From: Bradyrhizobium lablabi
GTDB lineage: Bacteria > Pseudomonadota > Alphaproteobacteria > Rhizobiales > Xanthobacteraceae
Length of the DNA: 64,000 nt
Assembly: GCF_018129385.1 (NCBI RefSeq)
Contig: NZ_JAFCLN010000021.1
Span: 61,431 to 125,430 of the forward strand
Direction of reading: 5' to 3'
The position numbers and the translations under genes are program-made. The notes under the pieces are model-generated. The model worked only from the letters and a program-made list of their open reading frames with translations, was not told the DNA's origin and ran no database searches. This document shows, one piece after another, positions 28,776-36,975 of the stretch. The stretch's first letter is position 1. Every line of letters begins with the position of its first letter.

Positions 28776-29624
28776 TCAGCCAACCCGTAACGGGGCGCTC
28801 AATTTTCGTAAGGCTGAGATCACCGACAGCGCCGTGATGCGGCCGGTCTTGGGATTTTCGGAGGGAACATTCTCGATCGTCATCGAGAAGCTCGCGGCGT
28901 CAGCGACCACGTCCACCCGGTGGACGTTGCGTTCGAGCGCGGGATCGGCCCAGATCTCCAGCGTCGTCTCATCCGCGCCGATGCCGGCGAGCGAAAGCGC
29001 GACGGCCACATTGAGGTTGGCGGGGAAGCCGATCGCCGCCTCGCGCGGCGTGCCGCTGAAGATGCGCAAGGGCGCCTTGATATCGGCGATATCGATGTTG
29101 TGCTCGACCAGATAGGGCGCGCCGGCAAGGCCGCGCACCGGCTTGCGCGTCACCATGCGCACCGAATGGATTTTGCCTTCCGCGGCGGCCGTCACCGCAT
29201 CGAGGCCGAGCAGGGCGCCGCTCGGCACGATGATCTGGCCGCCGCTTCGCCGAGCCAGCGCAATCAGATGTTCATTGGATAGGATGGCGCCGACGCTCAG
29301 CACGATGACGGATTTTCCAGCGCGCAGGAACGGTTCCGCGATCTCGGGCAACAGTTTTGCCGGCGCGCATTCGACGACGATATCGGCAAGCGGCTCGAGC
29401 TCGGCGAGCGGCACAATCGGCACCTGTCGGCCGAGATGCGAAAGCCGCCCGGCGGCCTTGGTGCGGTCATTGGCGGAGACAGCCGCCAGCACGCAGCCTG
29501 GAATGTCCCGGTCCAGCGCTTCGGCGACCTTGAACCCGATCGCGCCGAGCCCCGCGATTGCAACCCGCAGATCCGCCTTCGGGCGGTGAGAGGCGCTGCG
29601 CTCGCTCTGGGTAAGGATGTTCAT
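28776..29624 (-). CDS. Aspartate dehydrogenase (NadX-like)
   Basis: A 282-aa NAD(P)-dependent dehydrogenase. The Rossmann motif VAIAGLGAIGFKVAEAL is at residues 21-37, and VVECAPAKLLPEIA, SGALLGLDAVTAAAEG and FPANLNVAVALSLAG match the aspartate dehydrogenase family. It would convert L-aspartate to iminoaspartate for NAD synthesis or take part in aspartate metabolism. No nadA or nadC gene is nearby. The alpha/beta hydrolase gene lies upstream on the same strand with a 33-nt gap, so they may be co-transcribed. Confidence 0.9.
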   Translation of the reverse strand: MNILTQSERSASHRPKADLRVAIAGLGAIGFKVAEALDRDIPGCVLAAVSANDRTKAAGRLSHLGRQVPIVPLAELEPLADIVVECAPAKLLPEIAEPFLRAGKSVIVLSVGAILSNEHLIALARRSGGQIIVPSGALLGLDAVTAAAEGKIHSVRMVTRKPVRGLAGAPYLVEHNIDIADIKAPLRIFSGTPREAAIGFPANLNVAVALSLAGIGADETTLEIWADPALERNVHRVDVVADAASFSMTIENVPSENPKTGRITALSVISALRKLSAPLRVG

Positions 29625-29657
29625 GGCGGCAGCTTACGCCTCGTGACGCCGCCTGGG

Positions 29658-30518
29658 CTAGACCGGATGCGCCGCAATGTGTTCCAGCATCAATTCGCTG
29701 ACGCGCTGCGGGCTTTGGTCGGCGGCAAAATGCCCGACCCCGGGCAGCACCTCGAAGCGATAGGGCGCGGCGATGAAATCGACGGTGCCTTCGGCGGCAA
29801 AGCGGCCGACGGTGTCGTCGGCATCGCCCCAGATATAGAGCGTCGGCACGCGGGTTGGGCCGAGCGGCCCGCGGATCGCGCCGCGGGCGCGATACCAGGC
29901 AAGCGCGGCTTCCATCGCGCCCTTGTTGCCCAATACGGAAAGATGCTTTTCCGTCGCGGCCGGGGGGACGCCGTTTGCAGCCCAGCGCTCGCGCAGCCAT
30001 TTGCAATCGTCCGCCAGCACGGCAGCGGCGGCACCCGGCTCGAGGAACGCCCGGTGATGGCGCGAGCGCTGCGCCTGATCGCCGTCCAGCATCTGGAGCG
30101 CGCGGTTGAACGCGTTCGGATGCGGCCGCGAGAGAATGGTCAGCGAAGCGACCCGTTCAGGATAGCGGTCCGCCAGCGCCCAGGCGATGCTGCCGCCCCA
30201 GTCGTGTCCGGCAAGATGGAAGCGTGCATCGGCGCGGCCGCAGGCGGCGACGATCGCCATCGCATCATCCATCAGGCAATCGATGTGGTAATGCGAGGCT
30301 TCGCGCGCATCGGGCCGGGCGCCTGGCGAATAGCCGCGCTGGCTCGGGGCCACCGCGCGGTAGCCGCCATCGCCCAGCGCCTCCAGTTGCGCGTGCCAGC
30401 AATGCATGGACTCGGCAAAACCGTGCAACAGCAGCACCAGCGGCGCGCCGTCTTCTCCGGCGGTGAGGGCATCGAAGGCGAGGGTGGAAGAAATCGAAAA
30501 TTGCGTGAGCTCGACCAT
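29658..30518 (-). CDS. Alpha/beta hydrolase, epoxide hydrolase/haloalkane dehalogenase class
   Basis: A 286-aa hydrolase starting at ATG 30518; the longer frame to 30671 is unlike the family. Oxyanion motif LLHGFAESMHCW, nucleophile Asp in AGHDWGGSIAWA, acid in WGDADDTVG and His in GVGHFAADQSP are in the right order. A nucleophilic Asp instead of Ser points to epoxide hydrolase or dehalogenase chemistry. Substrate unknown. Confidence 0.9.
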   Translation of the reverse strand: MVELTQFSISSTLAFDALTAGEDGAPLVLLLHGFAESMHCWHAQLEALGDGGYRAVAPSQRGYSPGARPDAREASHYHIDCLMDDAMAIVAACGRADARFHLAGHDWGGSIAWALADRYPERVASLTILSRPHPNAFNRALQMLDGDQAQRSRHHRAFLEPGAAAAVLADDCKWLRERWAANGVPPAATEKHLSVLGNKGAMEAALAWYRARGAIRGPLGPTRVPTLYIWGDADDTVGRFAAEGTVDFIAAPYRFEVLPGVGHFAADQSPQRVSELMLEHIAAHPV

Positions 30519-30730
30519 GAACGGGATCTGAGAAAAGGATTCTGAAAAATCAAAGGCGGGGCGGGTGTCGACTCGCGACAGCCGGACGGCAGCATCATGG
30601 AAGTGACGGTGTTGGGCAAGCCTCGCAAAGCGCCGAAGCCGGTTTGATCTCGTGCCGTGTTCCGATACCATCGGGCAAACCGCATCACCAACGACCCGCG
30701 CCAGGCGGGCAACACGAGGAGGTAACAGCC

Positions 30731-31252
30731 ATGGCTATTTCGCTGTACGAAATGAGCGTGCCGACTTACTTGCAGACGCTCGGAGCCGTCGCCGGCTTCA
30801 TGGAAAAGGGACTTTCCCATTGCAGCGAATGCAACGTCCAGCCGGGCGAGGTGGTCGAGCACCGGCTGTTCGAGGATATGGCGCCGTTCAGCTTCCAGAT
30901 TCGCTCGGTGGCGCATCATTCGGCCGGTGCGATGGAGGCCCTGAAGACCGGCATCTTCAATCCACCCGGCCGAAGCGAGCCGTTCGACTATGCCGGCCTG
31001 CAAAGGCTGGTGGCCGACACGAGGGCCAGGCTGGAAGCGCTGAAACCGGACGAGGTGAACGCGCTCGAAGGCAAGGACGTCGCCTTCCAGTTCGGCGAGA
31101 CGAAAATTCCGTTCACTGCCGAGTCTTTCGTGCTGTCCTTTTCGCTGCCGAACTTCCACTTCCACGCTACCACCGCCTACGACATCCTGCGCTCGCGCGG
31201 CGTGCCGGTGGGAAAGCGGGATTATATGGGGCGGCTGCGGATCAAGAGGTGA
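30731..31252 (+). CDS. DUF1993 family protein
   Basis: A 173-aa soluble protein starting at ATG 30731, behind a strong GAGGAGG. It matches the DUF1993 layout: SLYEMSVPTYLQTLGAVAGF at the start, SVAHHSAGAMEALK, and the C-terminal NFHFHATTAYDILRSRGVPVGKR. The His-rich HFHATTAYD resembles the DinB-like four-helix bundle metal site. No function is established. Confidence 0.92.
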   Translation: MAISLYEMSVPTYLQTLGAVAGFMEKGLSHCSECNVQPGEVVEHRLFEDMAPFSFQIRSVAHHSAGAMEALKTGIFNPPGRSEPFDYAGLQRLVADTRARLEALKPDEVNALEGKDVAFQFGETKIPFTAESFVLSFSLPNFHFHATTAYDILRSRGVPVGKRDYMGRLRIKR

Positions 31253-31257
31253 GGGCT

Positions 31258-31381
31258 AGCATGGTCCGGAAAAGTGGGCACCGGTTTTCCCTGCGACAAA
31301 CGCGAAGCGTTTGCGCGGAGATCATGCTCAAATAAAACGATAGAGCGGGATGACGATTCGAAGAAAAGTCATCCTGCTCTA
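31258..31381. repeat. Dispersed repeat type E (copy 2)
   Basis: Shortened at the start relative to copy 1, but with the same GCGAAGCGTTTGCGCGGAG core. The terminal hairpin is also the same, with one mismatch (CATCCTGC for CATCCCGC). Its last bases form the stop codon of the TMEM175-like gene on the minus strand. Confidence 0.85.
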
Positions 31382-31951
31382 GCGGCGTGCCAGCCAGCCG
31401 ACCAGCGGCGCGCCGAATGCCAGGCACCAGATGAATTGCGCGACGAACGGGGCGAAGCAGGCGACGATCGTCCCCAGCACGAAGACGCCCACCGGATAGG
31501 TTGCAACCATCAGCAGCGGGCGATCGCCACCTCGCCCGAGGGCGATGAACCACAGCAACGCGTTCAGCGTGGCGATCGTCGTCAGGTGGATTCCGTAGAT
31601 CACCGCGACCACGCCATCGAGCCGGAAGACGCCGTAGAGGCCGTTCGTCACCGGCAGGATGATGATCGACAGCAGAAAGATCACGTTGAGAAAGACCTCG
31701 CCGCGGCTGCCTTCCGGCGCCAGCGCCAGCCGCCGATGATGGCTGAACCAGAACATGCCCGCGACGACGAAGCTGATCGCCAGCGCGATCAGCGGCTGTG
31801 CATACGCGCCGACGAGATCCATCCAGCCCGGCGCCTTGGCGAAGCGCCCCGCCTTCGGCAGGTCATAGGCCAGCAGCGTCATCGCCACACCGAAGATGGT
31901 GTTGCTGAGCATCTCCAGGCGGCGCATTTCGAAGCGGCCGGTGTCTTGCAC
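31379..31951 (-). CDS. TMEM175/DUF1211-like membrane protein
   Basis: A 190-aa protein with about six hydrophobic segments, matching bacterial TMEM175 potassium-channel homologues. It has the helix-1 motif RLEMLSNTIFGVAMTLL and a SFVVAGMFWFSHHRR segment. The family signature at this point is RxxxFSD; here it reads RLEMLSN, so both the Phe and the Asp are changed, which could alter gating. It starts at GTG 31951; ATG 31927 is an alternative. The TAG stop lies inside a dispersed repeat, so the original C-terminus may have been trimmed by the repeat. Confidence 0.82.
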   Translation of the reverse strand: MQDTGRFEMRRLEMLSNTIFGVAMTLLAYDLPKAGRFAKAPGWMDLVGAYAQPLIALAISFVVAGMFWFSHHRRLALAPEGSRGEVFLNVIFLLSIIILPVTNGLYGVFRLDGVVAVIYGIHLTTIATLNALLWFIALGRGGDRPLLMVATYPVGVFVLGTIVACFAPFVAQFIWCLAFGAPLVGWLARR

Positions 31952-31989
31952 GATGTGATCCCCAGTCCGTCTTCGCTCTCACTGCGTTC

Positions 31990-32062
31990 GAGCTACGCCG
32001 GACACCCTTCGCCCTGTCGGCCCGGCGTGGCTGCGCCACGCGTAGCCCGTCAGGGCGAAGCG
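31990..32062. repeat. Palindromic intergenic repeat next to tRNA-Leu
   Basis: CTTCGCCCTG and CAGGGCGAAG form outer arms, and GCGTGGC/GCCACGC form an inner hairpin. It lies immediately downstream of the tRNA 3' end, where it could terminate the transcript. Confidence 0.6.
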
Positions 32063-32386
32063 TGGTGCGGGCAGCCGGACTCGAACCGGCACAGCGATTA
32101 CTCGCCGAGGGATTTTCGTACCAGCTACGGCTTTCGCCGCCTCACCGTTGCGCGTGCGCGCCCGGCGCGTTTGTGGTCTGGACTATACCTTCACCCTGGG
32201 CGCGTTCGCGCCGTTAGGTGCTGCCCGTCTAGTCTCTACACCTTCGCCTCAGCCGGATGGCCGAGGCGCTTGGCTCGGGATTGCCAGCGAAGGTTTCCCC
32301 GAATTTGAGCAGTTCTGCACCCTGGGTTTCCCCAAGGGCACTCAATGGTTTAAGTCCCTTGCGTCTACCGATTCCGCCATGCCCGC
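32063..32386 (-). tRNA. trnL: tRNA-Leu(UAA) interrupted by a group I intron
   Basis: The 5' exon is 32352-32386 (GCGGGCATGGCGGAATCGG onward, ending at U34). The 3' exon is 32063-32116 and includes an encoded CCA. Joined, they give an 89-nt class II tRNA. The acceptor stem GCGGGCA/TGCCCGC is perfect over 7 bp, the anticodon stem AGGGA/TCCCT encloses loop CTTAAAA with anticodon UAA, there is a long variable arm, and the T arm is GCCGG-TTCGAGT-CCGGC. The intron separates anticodon bases U34 and A35. It reads the Leu codon UUA (and UUG by wobble), so it is likely essential. Confidence 0.96.
32117..32351 (-). ncRNA. Group I self-splicing intron in tRNA-Leu(UAA)
   Basis: A 235-nt intron without an open reading frame. 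The exon end ACTT pairs with intron GAGT, placing the hallmark U-G wobble at the 5' splice site, and extends past a bulge as AAGGG/CCCTT. Core elements in order on the minus strand are P (32292-32306), Q (32270-32285, AATCCCGAGCCAAG), R (32225-32240, TGTAGAGACTAGACGG) and S (32180-32191, AAGGTATAGTCC). GACTA of R pairs with TAGTC of S to form P7. The last intron base is G (32117). The insertion site is the one used by the cyanobacterial/plastid tRNA-Leu introns. Confidence 0.94.
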
Positions 32387-32537
32387 ATCAGTAGTCAGAT
32401 CAGACACTTACCGTGTTTTCGGCAGAAGTGAAATGAGGATAATCTCTGCCCCTGAACGCGCGGCCAAGGCAAAGCCTCAATCCGGACACGGGTGGCTGCT
32501 TTAGGCAATCTCAACATTGTCTGTTTACGAAGCGCCG

Positions 32538-32975
32538 ATGCCCGTTCGTCCTGCCTATCGCCAGCCCCATTCGCGTATGCTCGCGGCGGCCATGCTGCTC
32601 GTGCTGGGCGCGGCGTTGTCCGGCTGCTCCAGCATCAGCGACAGCAGCGCGAGTCTCGCGTTTGCCGATCCTGCCAAATACGATCTCTATGAATGCAAGC
32701 ACCTCGAGCCCGAACGCAAGGCGCTCGCGACGAGGGCGGCCGAATTGCAAGGGCTGATGGCGAAAGCCGAGACCGGCGCCGGCGGTGCGCTCGTGGCGGA
32801 GATGGCGTATCGCAACGATTACATCGCCGTCCGCGGCCAGCAGCGGCTGGCCGAACAGGCCTGGCAGCGCAACAAGTGCCGCGAGACGGTGCCGGGTGAA
32901 GCCACCGTGGTGACGCCACCGGTAGCGAGGCCGCAGGTCGCGCCGCCCTCGCGGGCGGGCCGTTCCGTCTATTGA
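32538..32975 (+). CDS. Small lipoprotein, unknown function
   Basis: A 145-aa protein starting at ATG 32538. A hydrophobic segment (MLAAAMLLVLGAA) ends in the lipobox LSGC, so it is predicted to be lipid-anchored in the envelope. The mature part has an Ala/Glu-rich helix, two further cysteines (YECKHLEP and KCRETVPG) and a Pro-rich tail. I recognise no named family. It stands alone between the tRNA and the monooxygenase. Confidence 0.8.
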   Translation: MPVRPAYRQPHSRMLAAAMLLVLGAALSGCSSISDSSASLAFADPAKYDLYECKHLEPERKALATRAAELQGLMAKAETGAGGALVAEMAYRNDYIAVRGQQRLAEQAWQRNKCRETVPGEATVVTPPVARPQVAPPSRAGRSVY

Positions 32976-33013
32976 TCGCCGAAGGTTTCAGGGTGGTCGC
33001 TTCACGCGATCCG

Positions 33014-34216
33014 CTACACCCGCCAGTCAAAAATCCAGTCCTGCCGCGCCAGCATCTGTTTCGGCCCGAGCGCCCGGATGACGAGATCGCGCGCCGCGGC
33101 GGCGAGGCCCGACATGTGATAGATGCGGCCCTGGCGCCGCGCGGTGCGCTGCACCCTGGCGATGCGACCGCGCCGCATCCGCGCATAGCGCTTCAGCGCG
33201 GCGGCAACGCCATCGGCATTGTCGGTCTTGCCTTCGCTCAGGCATTTCGCCAGCACCGCGGCATCCTCGATCGCCATGCCGGCGCCCTGCGCGGCAAAGG
33301 GCAGCATCGCATGCGCAGCGTCGCCGAGTAGCGCGATCGAGCCCTGGTGCCATTCGCCGTCGTCGGGCACGGTGAACAGCGCCCAGCGCCGCCACTCGTC
33401 GACCGCGTTGATCAGCATGCGCCCGGTCGCCGGCCAGCGCGAGGAGGCAAACGTGCTCTTGATCTCGTTGGCTTCGCCCGGCGCGCTCCAGCCCGGCCGG
33501 TTCCAGGTGCCGGCCACGATCGCCACCACGTTGATCTGGCGGCCGCCCGAGATCGGGTAGGCGACCAGATGCGCGTTCGGTCCCATCCAGAGCTGTACGC
33601 GCGGCGAGGTGTATTCGCGCGGCAAAGCGGTGGCGGCGAGCGTGCCACGCCAGGCGATCAAGCCGGAGAACTGCGGCTGCACCTCCGGAAACAGATGGTT
33701 CCGCACCGACGACCAGATCCCGTCGGCGCCGATCAGGGCGGTCGCGACGTCCTGCTGGCGCGACAGCCCCTGCCGCTGCACCACGGTCAGTCCGCGCGCG
33801 TGCTTGGTGACGTCATCGAACTGGCAGCCGAGGCGCAGCTCGATGTCGGGGTTGTCGTTGACATGCGCCTGGAGCGCCGCCTGCAAATCGGCGCGGTGCA
33901 CCACCCAATAGGGCGCACCGGCGGCAAAGGTGGCGGCCTGGCCGAGCGGCAGGCGCGAAATCTCCCCGCCCGCGCGCGCGCTCATGATGTTGATGGATTC
34001 CGGCATCACCGCGCGCCCCGTGAGCCGCGGTTCCAGCCCGAGCTCGACTAGGATACGGCTGGCATTGGGGGAGAGTTGCAGGCCCGCGCCGGCTTCCTCC
34101 AGCTTTTCGGCCTTTTCCAGCAGGACGATGCGAAAGCCCTTTTGGGCGAGCGCCAGCGCCGCCGTCATTCCTCCGATGCCGGCACCAGCGACAACGATGG
34201 TGCGCGACAATGCCAC
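33014..34216 (-). CDS. FAD-dependent aromatic monooxygenase (salicylate/3-hydroxybenzoate hydroxylase-like)
   Basis: A 400-aa class A flavoprotein hydroxylase. It has the N-terminal dinucleotide fold VVAGAGIGGMTAALALAQ, the DG motif ALIGADGIWSSVR and the GD motif LLGDAAHAMLPFAAQGAG. These enzymes use NAD(P)H and oxygen to hydroxylate an aromatic acid; the ring substrate cannot be named. Start GTG 34216. It lies 7 nt downstream of the zinc-finger gene on the same strand, so the two are one transcript. Confidence 0.92.
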   Translation of the reverse strand: MALSRTIVVAGAGIGGMTAALALAQKGFRIVLLEKAEKLEEAGAGLQLSPNASRILVELGLEPRLTGRAVMPESINIMSARAGGEISRLPLGQAATFAAGAPYWVVHRADLQAALQAHVNDNPDIELRLGCQFDDVTKHARGLTVVQRQGLSRQQDVATALIGADGIWSSVRNHLFPEVQPQFSGLIAWRGTLAATALPREYTSPRVQLWMGPNAHLVAYPISGGRQINVVAIVAGTWNRPGWSAPGEANEIKSTFASSRWPATGRMLINAVDEWRRWALFTVPDDGEWHQGSIALLGDAAHAMLPFAAQGAGMAIEDAAVLAKCLSEGKTDNADGVAAALKRYARMRRGRIARVQRTARRQGRIYHMSGLAAAARDLVIRALGPKQMLARQDWIFDWRV

Positions 34217-34223
34217 CGAAGAA

Positions 34224-34469
34224 TCAGGCGACCTTGTCCTTCAGCACGCATTCGGGAGGGCGGGCTTCGCCGGCCTTGAGGTCGGCCGCAAACCGGTACA
34301 GCGTCGAGCAATACGGGCAGATGATCTCGTTGTCGTTGCCGAGGTCGAGGAACACATGCGGGTGGTCGAACGGCGGGTTGGCGCCGACGCACATGAACTC
34401 CTGCGAGCCGATTTCGATGACGGGTACGCCGGCGTCGTTGTGGAAGTGCGGAACGACCTGATCGGACAT
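34224..34469 (-). CDS. CHCC-type zinc-finger domain protein (NDUFS6-related)
   Basis: An 81-aa protein with the zf-CHCC layout: a Cys in EFMCVG, a His in FDHPHVFLDLG, and CPYC in ICPYCSTLYRF. The same domain is found in the complex I accessory subunit NDUFS6. In alphaproteobacteria a small stand-alone version is common and may associate with complex I. It precedes the monooxygenase gene. Confidence 0.92.
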   Translation of the reverse strand: MSDQVVPHFHNDAGVPVIEIGSQEFMCVGANPPFDHPHVFLDLGNDNEIICPYCSTLYRFAADLKAGEARPPECVLKDKVA

Positions 34470-34704
34470 GTGAATTCACCTTGAGTGGCAATGGGAGACG
34501 GACGCAATCAGCACGCCGCGGCAGGCTCGAAATGCCGCGCACCATACTTACCGGTGTGCTTGATTCCTAGTGGCCCCGTCCGTCCATTTGCTCATGCAAA
34601 TTCGACACAATCTTGTCGTCGTGGAGAAGCCCTTCTTTCGTCGGGGCTGTTGTGTCATGAAAATGGCACACCATCTCTAGTTTAGCGGAAATACGAGCTT
34701 TCGG

Positions 34705-35832
34705 ATGAAACGGGTGCGGCTGGGACTGGCCTTGGCGGGCGTGGCAACGAGCGTTGCCGTGGGCGCTGCGCTGTGGCCGCACGCGCGCGATGCCGTTGCG
34801 GTGCTCGCCGCGCAGGACGATCCGGCCGCGCTGTCGGACGTCCAGCTCAATTTTACCCTGCGGAATAAGCCCGCCGCAATCGCCGAAAATATCGAAGCGG
34901 CGCTCGCGGCCGGCGATGCGGACCTCGCGAGCAGCTTTGTGGAACTGGCGCGAGAAAAGAACATCGCGCTTTCAGATGAATTGTTGAGCCGCGTGAACGA
35001 CGCCGCGGCGGAAGAGAATTCGACATCCGGATTCGCCAAGCGTTTTGCCACCGGTTTTGTGACGGGCCATACCGACGATGTTGCCAGCCTCTCCGGCACG
35101 GTGACCGGCGATCTCTTCGTGTGGGGCGATATCCGGGACGTCGTGCGCGAAGGAAAACATCTCGCAACCGGCGAGGATACCGATCACCTCGTGCTGGGGC
35201 TCGCGACCGCCGGTCTCGCCGTGACGGCCGCGACCTACGTTTCGGTCGGCGGCGCGGCACCGCTGCGCGCCGGCCTGTCGCTGGTCAAGGATACCCGCAA
35301 GGTCGGGCGGCTGAGCGAGGGCCTCGTGACATGGGCCGGCCGCTCGGCGCGCGAAGTGGTGGATGCGCCCGTTCTCCAGAAGGCGGTCGCCTCCGGTTCG
35401 GTGCTGCGGCCGGCCGAGACGATCAGCGCCATGCGCGCGGCGTTCCGCGCCGAAAAGGCCGGCGCGCTGGTGCGCCTTGCCAAGGACGTCGGCCGTGTCG
35501 GCGAGAAGGCCGGCATAAGAGCGGCCAAGGATGCGCTGAGGATTGCGGAAAACCCGAAAGAAATCGCCCGCGCCGCGCGGCTCGCCGAATCCAAGGGCGG
35601 GCAGACGAGGGCGATCCTGAAGCTGCTCGGCCGCGGCGCGCTGCTGCTCGCCACCGGCGCGTTCAACCTCACGATCTGGATTTTCGGCGCGCTGCTGACA
35701 CTGTTCGGCTTCCTCTCGTCGATCAAGTCGATGACGGAGCGGCTGACCTACGCCTGGCTGCGCCGCAAGAAGGCGCGGCGGGCGCGGTTGCAGGCGGCTG
35801 CCTTGCAACAGGCTTCACTGGCAGTCGCATGA
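34705..35832 (+). CDS. Hypothetical membrane protein, Ala-rich
   Basis: A 375-aa protein of unknown family. It has an N-terminal membrane anchor (LGLALAGVATSVAVGAAL). A soluble Ala-rich part follows with LNFTLRNKPAAIAENIEAAL, then a hydrophobic centre (LGLATAGLAVTAATYVSVGG), an amphipathic basic section, and a C-terminal membrane segment (FNLTIWIFGALLTLFGFLSS) before a basic tail. It was probably anchored in the inner membrane. Its stop overlaps the ATG of the next gene (ATGA), so the two proteins are translationally coupled and may act together. No homology-based function can be given. Confidence 0.85.
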   Translation: MKRVRLGLALAGVATSVAVGAALWPHARDAVAVLAAQDDPAALSDVQLNFTLRNKPAAIAENIEAALAAGDADLASSFVELAREKNIALSDELLSRVNDAAAEENSTSGFAKRFATGFVTGHTDDVASLSGTVTGDLFVWGDIRDVVREGKHLATGEDTDHLVLGLATAGLAVTAATYVSVGGAAPLRAGLSLVKDTRKVGRLSEGLVTWAGRSAREVVDAPVLQKAVASGSVLRPAETISAMRAAFRAEKAGALVRLAKDVGRVGEKAGIRAAKDALRIAENPKEIARAARLAESKGGQTRAILKLLGRGALLLATGAFNLTIWIFGALLTLFGFLSSIKSMTERLTYAWLRRKKARRARLQAAALQQASLAVA

Positions 35833-36128
35833 CGCGGCCGAAATTCTGCGTCGATTTTAACGAGCTGATTGAGCGCGATCTGGTCGCTCTGTCGATGAGC
35901 GATGAAAAAACTTGTTCGACAGGCGAGAAAATACTGCTTCAGGATGGCCTCGCAATTGAAATTTATTCTAACGACGATTTGGATGACAGTGGAGAGCCAG
36001 ACACTCTAATTGCCTCAGGAGTTGTCGAGCGCAACAGTGCGCGTGGGTGGGCCGAGGCGATTAGGTGGTGTTGCCGAATCGATGAACTGGGCATTCGGCA
36101 CGAATCTGACCTACGCAACAGCAAGTAG
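35829..36128 (+). CDS. Small acidic hypothetical protein
   Basis: A 99-aa protein starting at ATG 35829 with a 4-nt overlap with the previous gene. It is acidic (IYSNDDLDDSGEPDTL), has no signal or membrane segment, and contains a WCCRIDELG segment. Codon use is visibly less GC-biased than its neighbours, which suggests later acquisition. I do not recognise the family. Confidence 0.75.
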   Translation: MTRPKFCVDFNELIERDLVALSMSDEKTCSTGEKILLQDGLAIEIYSNDDLDDSGEPDTLIASGVVERNSARGWAEAIRWCCRIDELGIRHESDLRNSK

Positions 36129-36222
36129 TTCGAACACCGCCTCGCTGGCAATTGTTGGCTTACGCGGCTAGGCTGGCCGCAGGTCTCGTCCCTTTGCCAA
36201 TCCCAAAAACACGGAACTTTTG

Positions 36223-36975
36223 ATGCCGAGTTTTCACCACGGCGATGTCGAAATTGCTTTTCTCGACGAAGGCGAGGGCGATCCGATCCTTTTGGTGCAC
36301 GGCTTTGCTTCCAGCAAGAACGTCAACTGGGTCTATCCGACCTGGGTGTCCGACCTGAAGAAGGACGGGCGCCGCGTGATCGCGCTCGACAATCGCGGCC
36401 ATGGCGAGTCCGCAAAGCTCTACGATTCCGCGCAGTATGAAATTGCCATCATGGCCTCCGACGTGATCGCACTGATGGATCACCTCAACATCGATCGCGC
36501 CGATGTCATGGGCTATTCGCTCGGTTCGCGCATGACGGCGGTGCTTGCGCTGGAACAACCGCAGCGGCTGCGCTCGATTATCCTTGGCGGCATCGGCATC
36601 GGCCTGATCGCCGGCGGTGGCCCCGGCGAGAATGTCGCCGCCGCGCTGGAAGCGCCCTCGCTGGACGACGTCACCGATCCCGTTGGTCGCACGTTTCGCG
36701 CCTTCGCGGACCAGACCCGTTCCGACCGCCGCGCGCTGGCCGCCTGCCTGCGCGGCTCGCGGCGGCTGATGACGCGCGAGGAGGCGGCCCGTATCACTGT
36801 TCCGACATTGATTGCAGTGGGCAGCAAGGACGAGATCGCGGGCTCCGCGTCCGCGCTCGGCGAGATCATCCCGGGTTCAACGGTGCTCGATATCCCGAAC
36901 CGGGATCATATGCGGGCGGTCGGCGACAAGGTCTACAAGGCCGGCGTCGCCGGCTTCCTCTCCCAACTCGGCTGA
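36223..36975 (+). CDS. Alpha/beta hydrolase
   Basis: A 250-aa serine hydrolase starting MPSFHHGDVE at ATG 36223. Oxyanion strand ILLVHGFASSKNVNW, nucleophile Ser99 in MGYSLGSRM, an acidic residue in SKDEIAGSA and His in NRDHMRAV follow the canonical order. It resembles carboxylesterases and peroxidase-like hydrolases; the substrate is unknown. Its 3' end overlaps the convergent membrane-protein frame by 99 nt. Confidence 0.9.
   Translation: MPSFHHGDVEIAFLDEGEGDPILLVHGFASSKNVNWVYPTWVSDLKKDGRRVIALDNRGHGESAKLYDSAQYEIAIMASDVIALMDHLNIDRADVMGYSLGSRMTAVLALEQPQRLRSIILGGIGIGLIAGGGPGENVAAALEAPSLDDVTDPVGRTFRAFADQTRSDRRALAACLRGSRRLMTREEAARITVPTLIAVGSKDEIAGSASALGEIIPGSTVLDIPNRDHMRAVGDKVYKAGVAGFLSQLG

Noticed and set aside
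31274..32308. A 344-aa ORF across the tRNA-Leu intron region
   Set aside because: It reads through repeats and the tRNA on the opposite strand; no protein-like composition.
34470..34704. Small ORFs in the gap before the membrane-protein gene
   Set aside because: No ribosome site or family; the gap appears to be promoter sequence.
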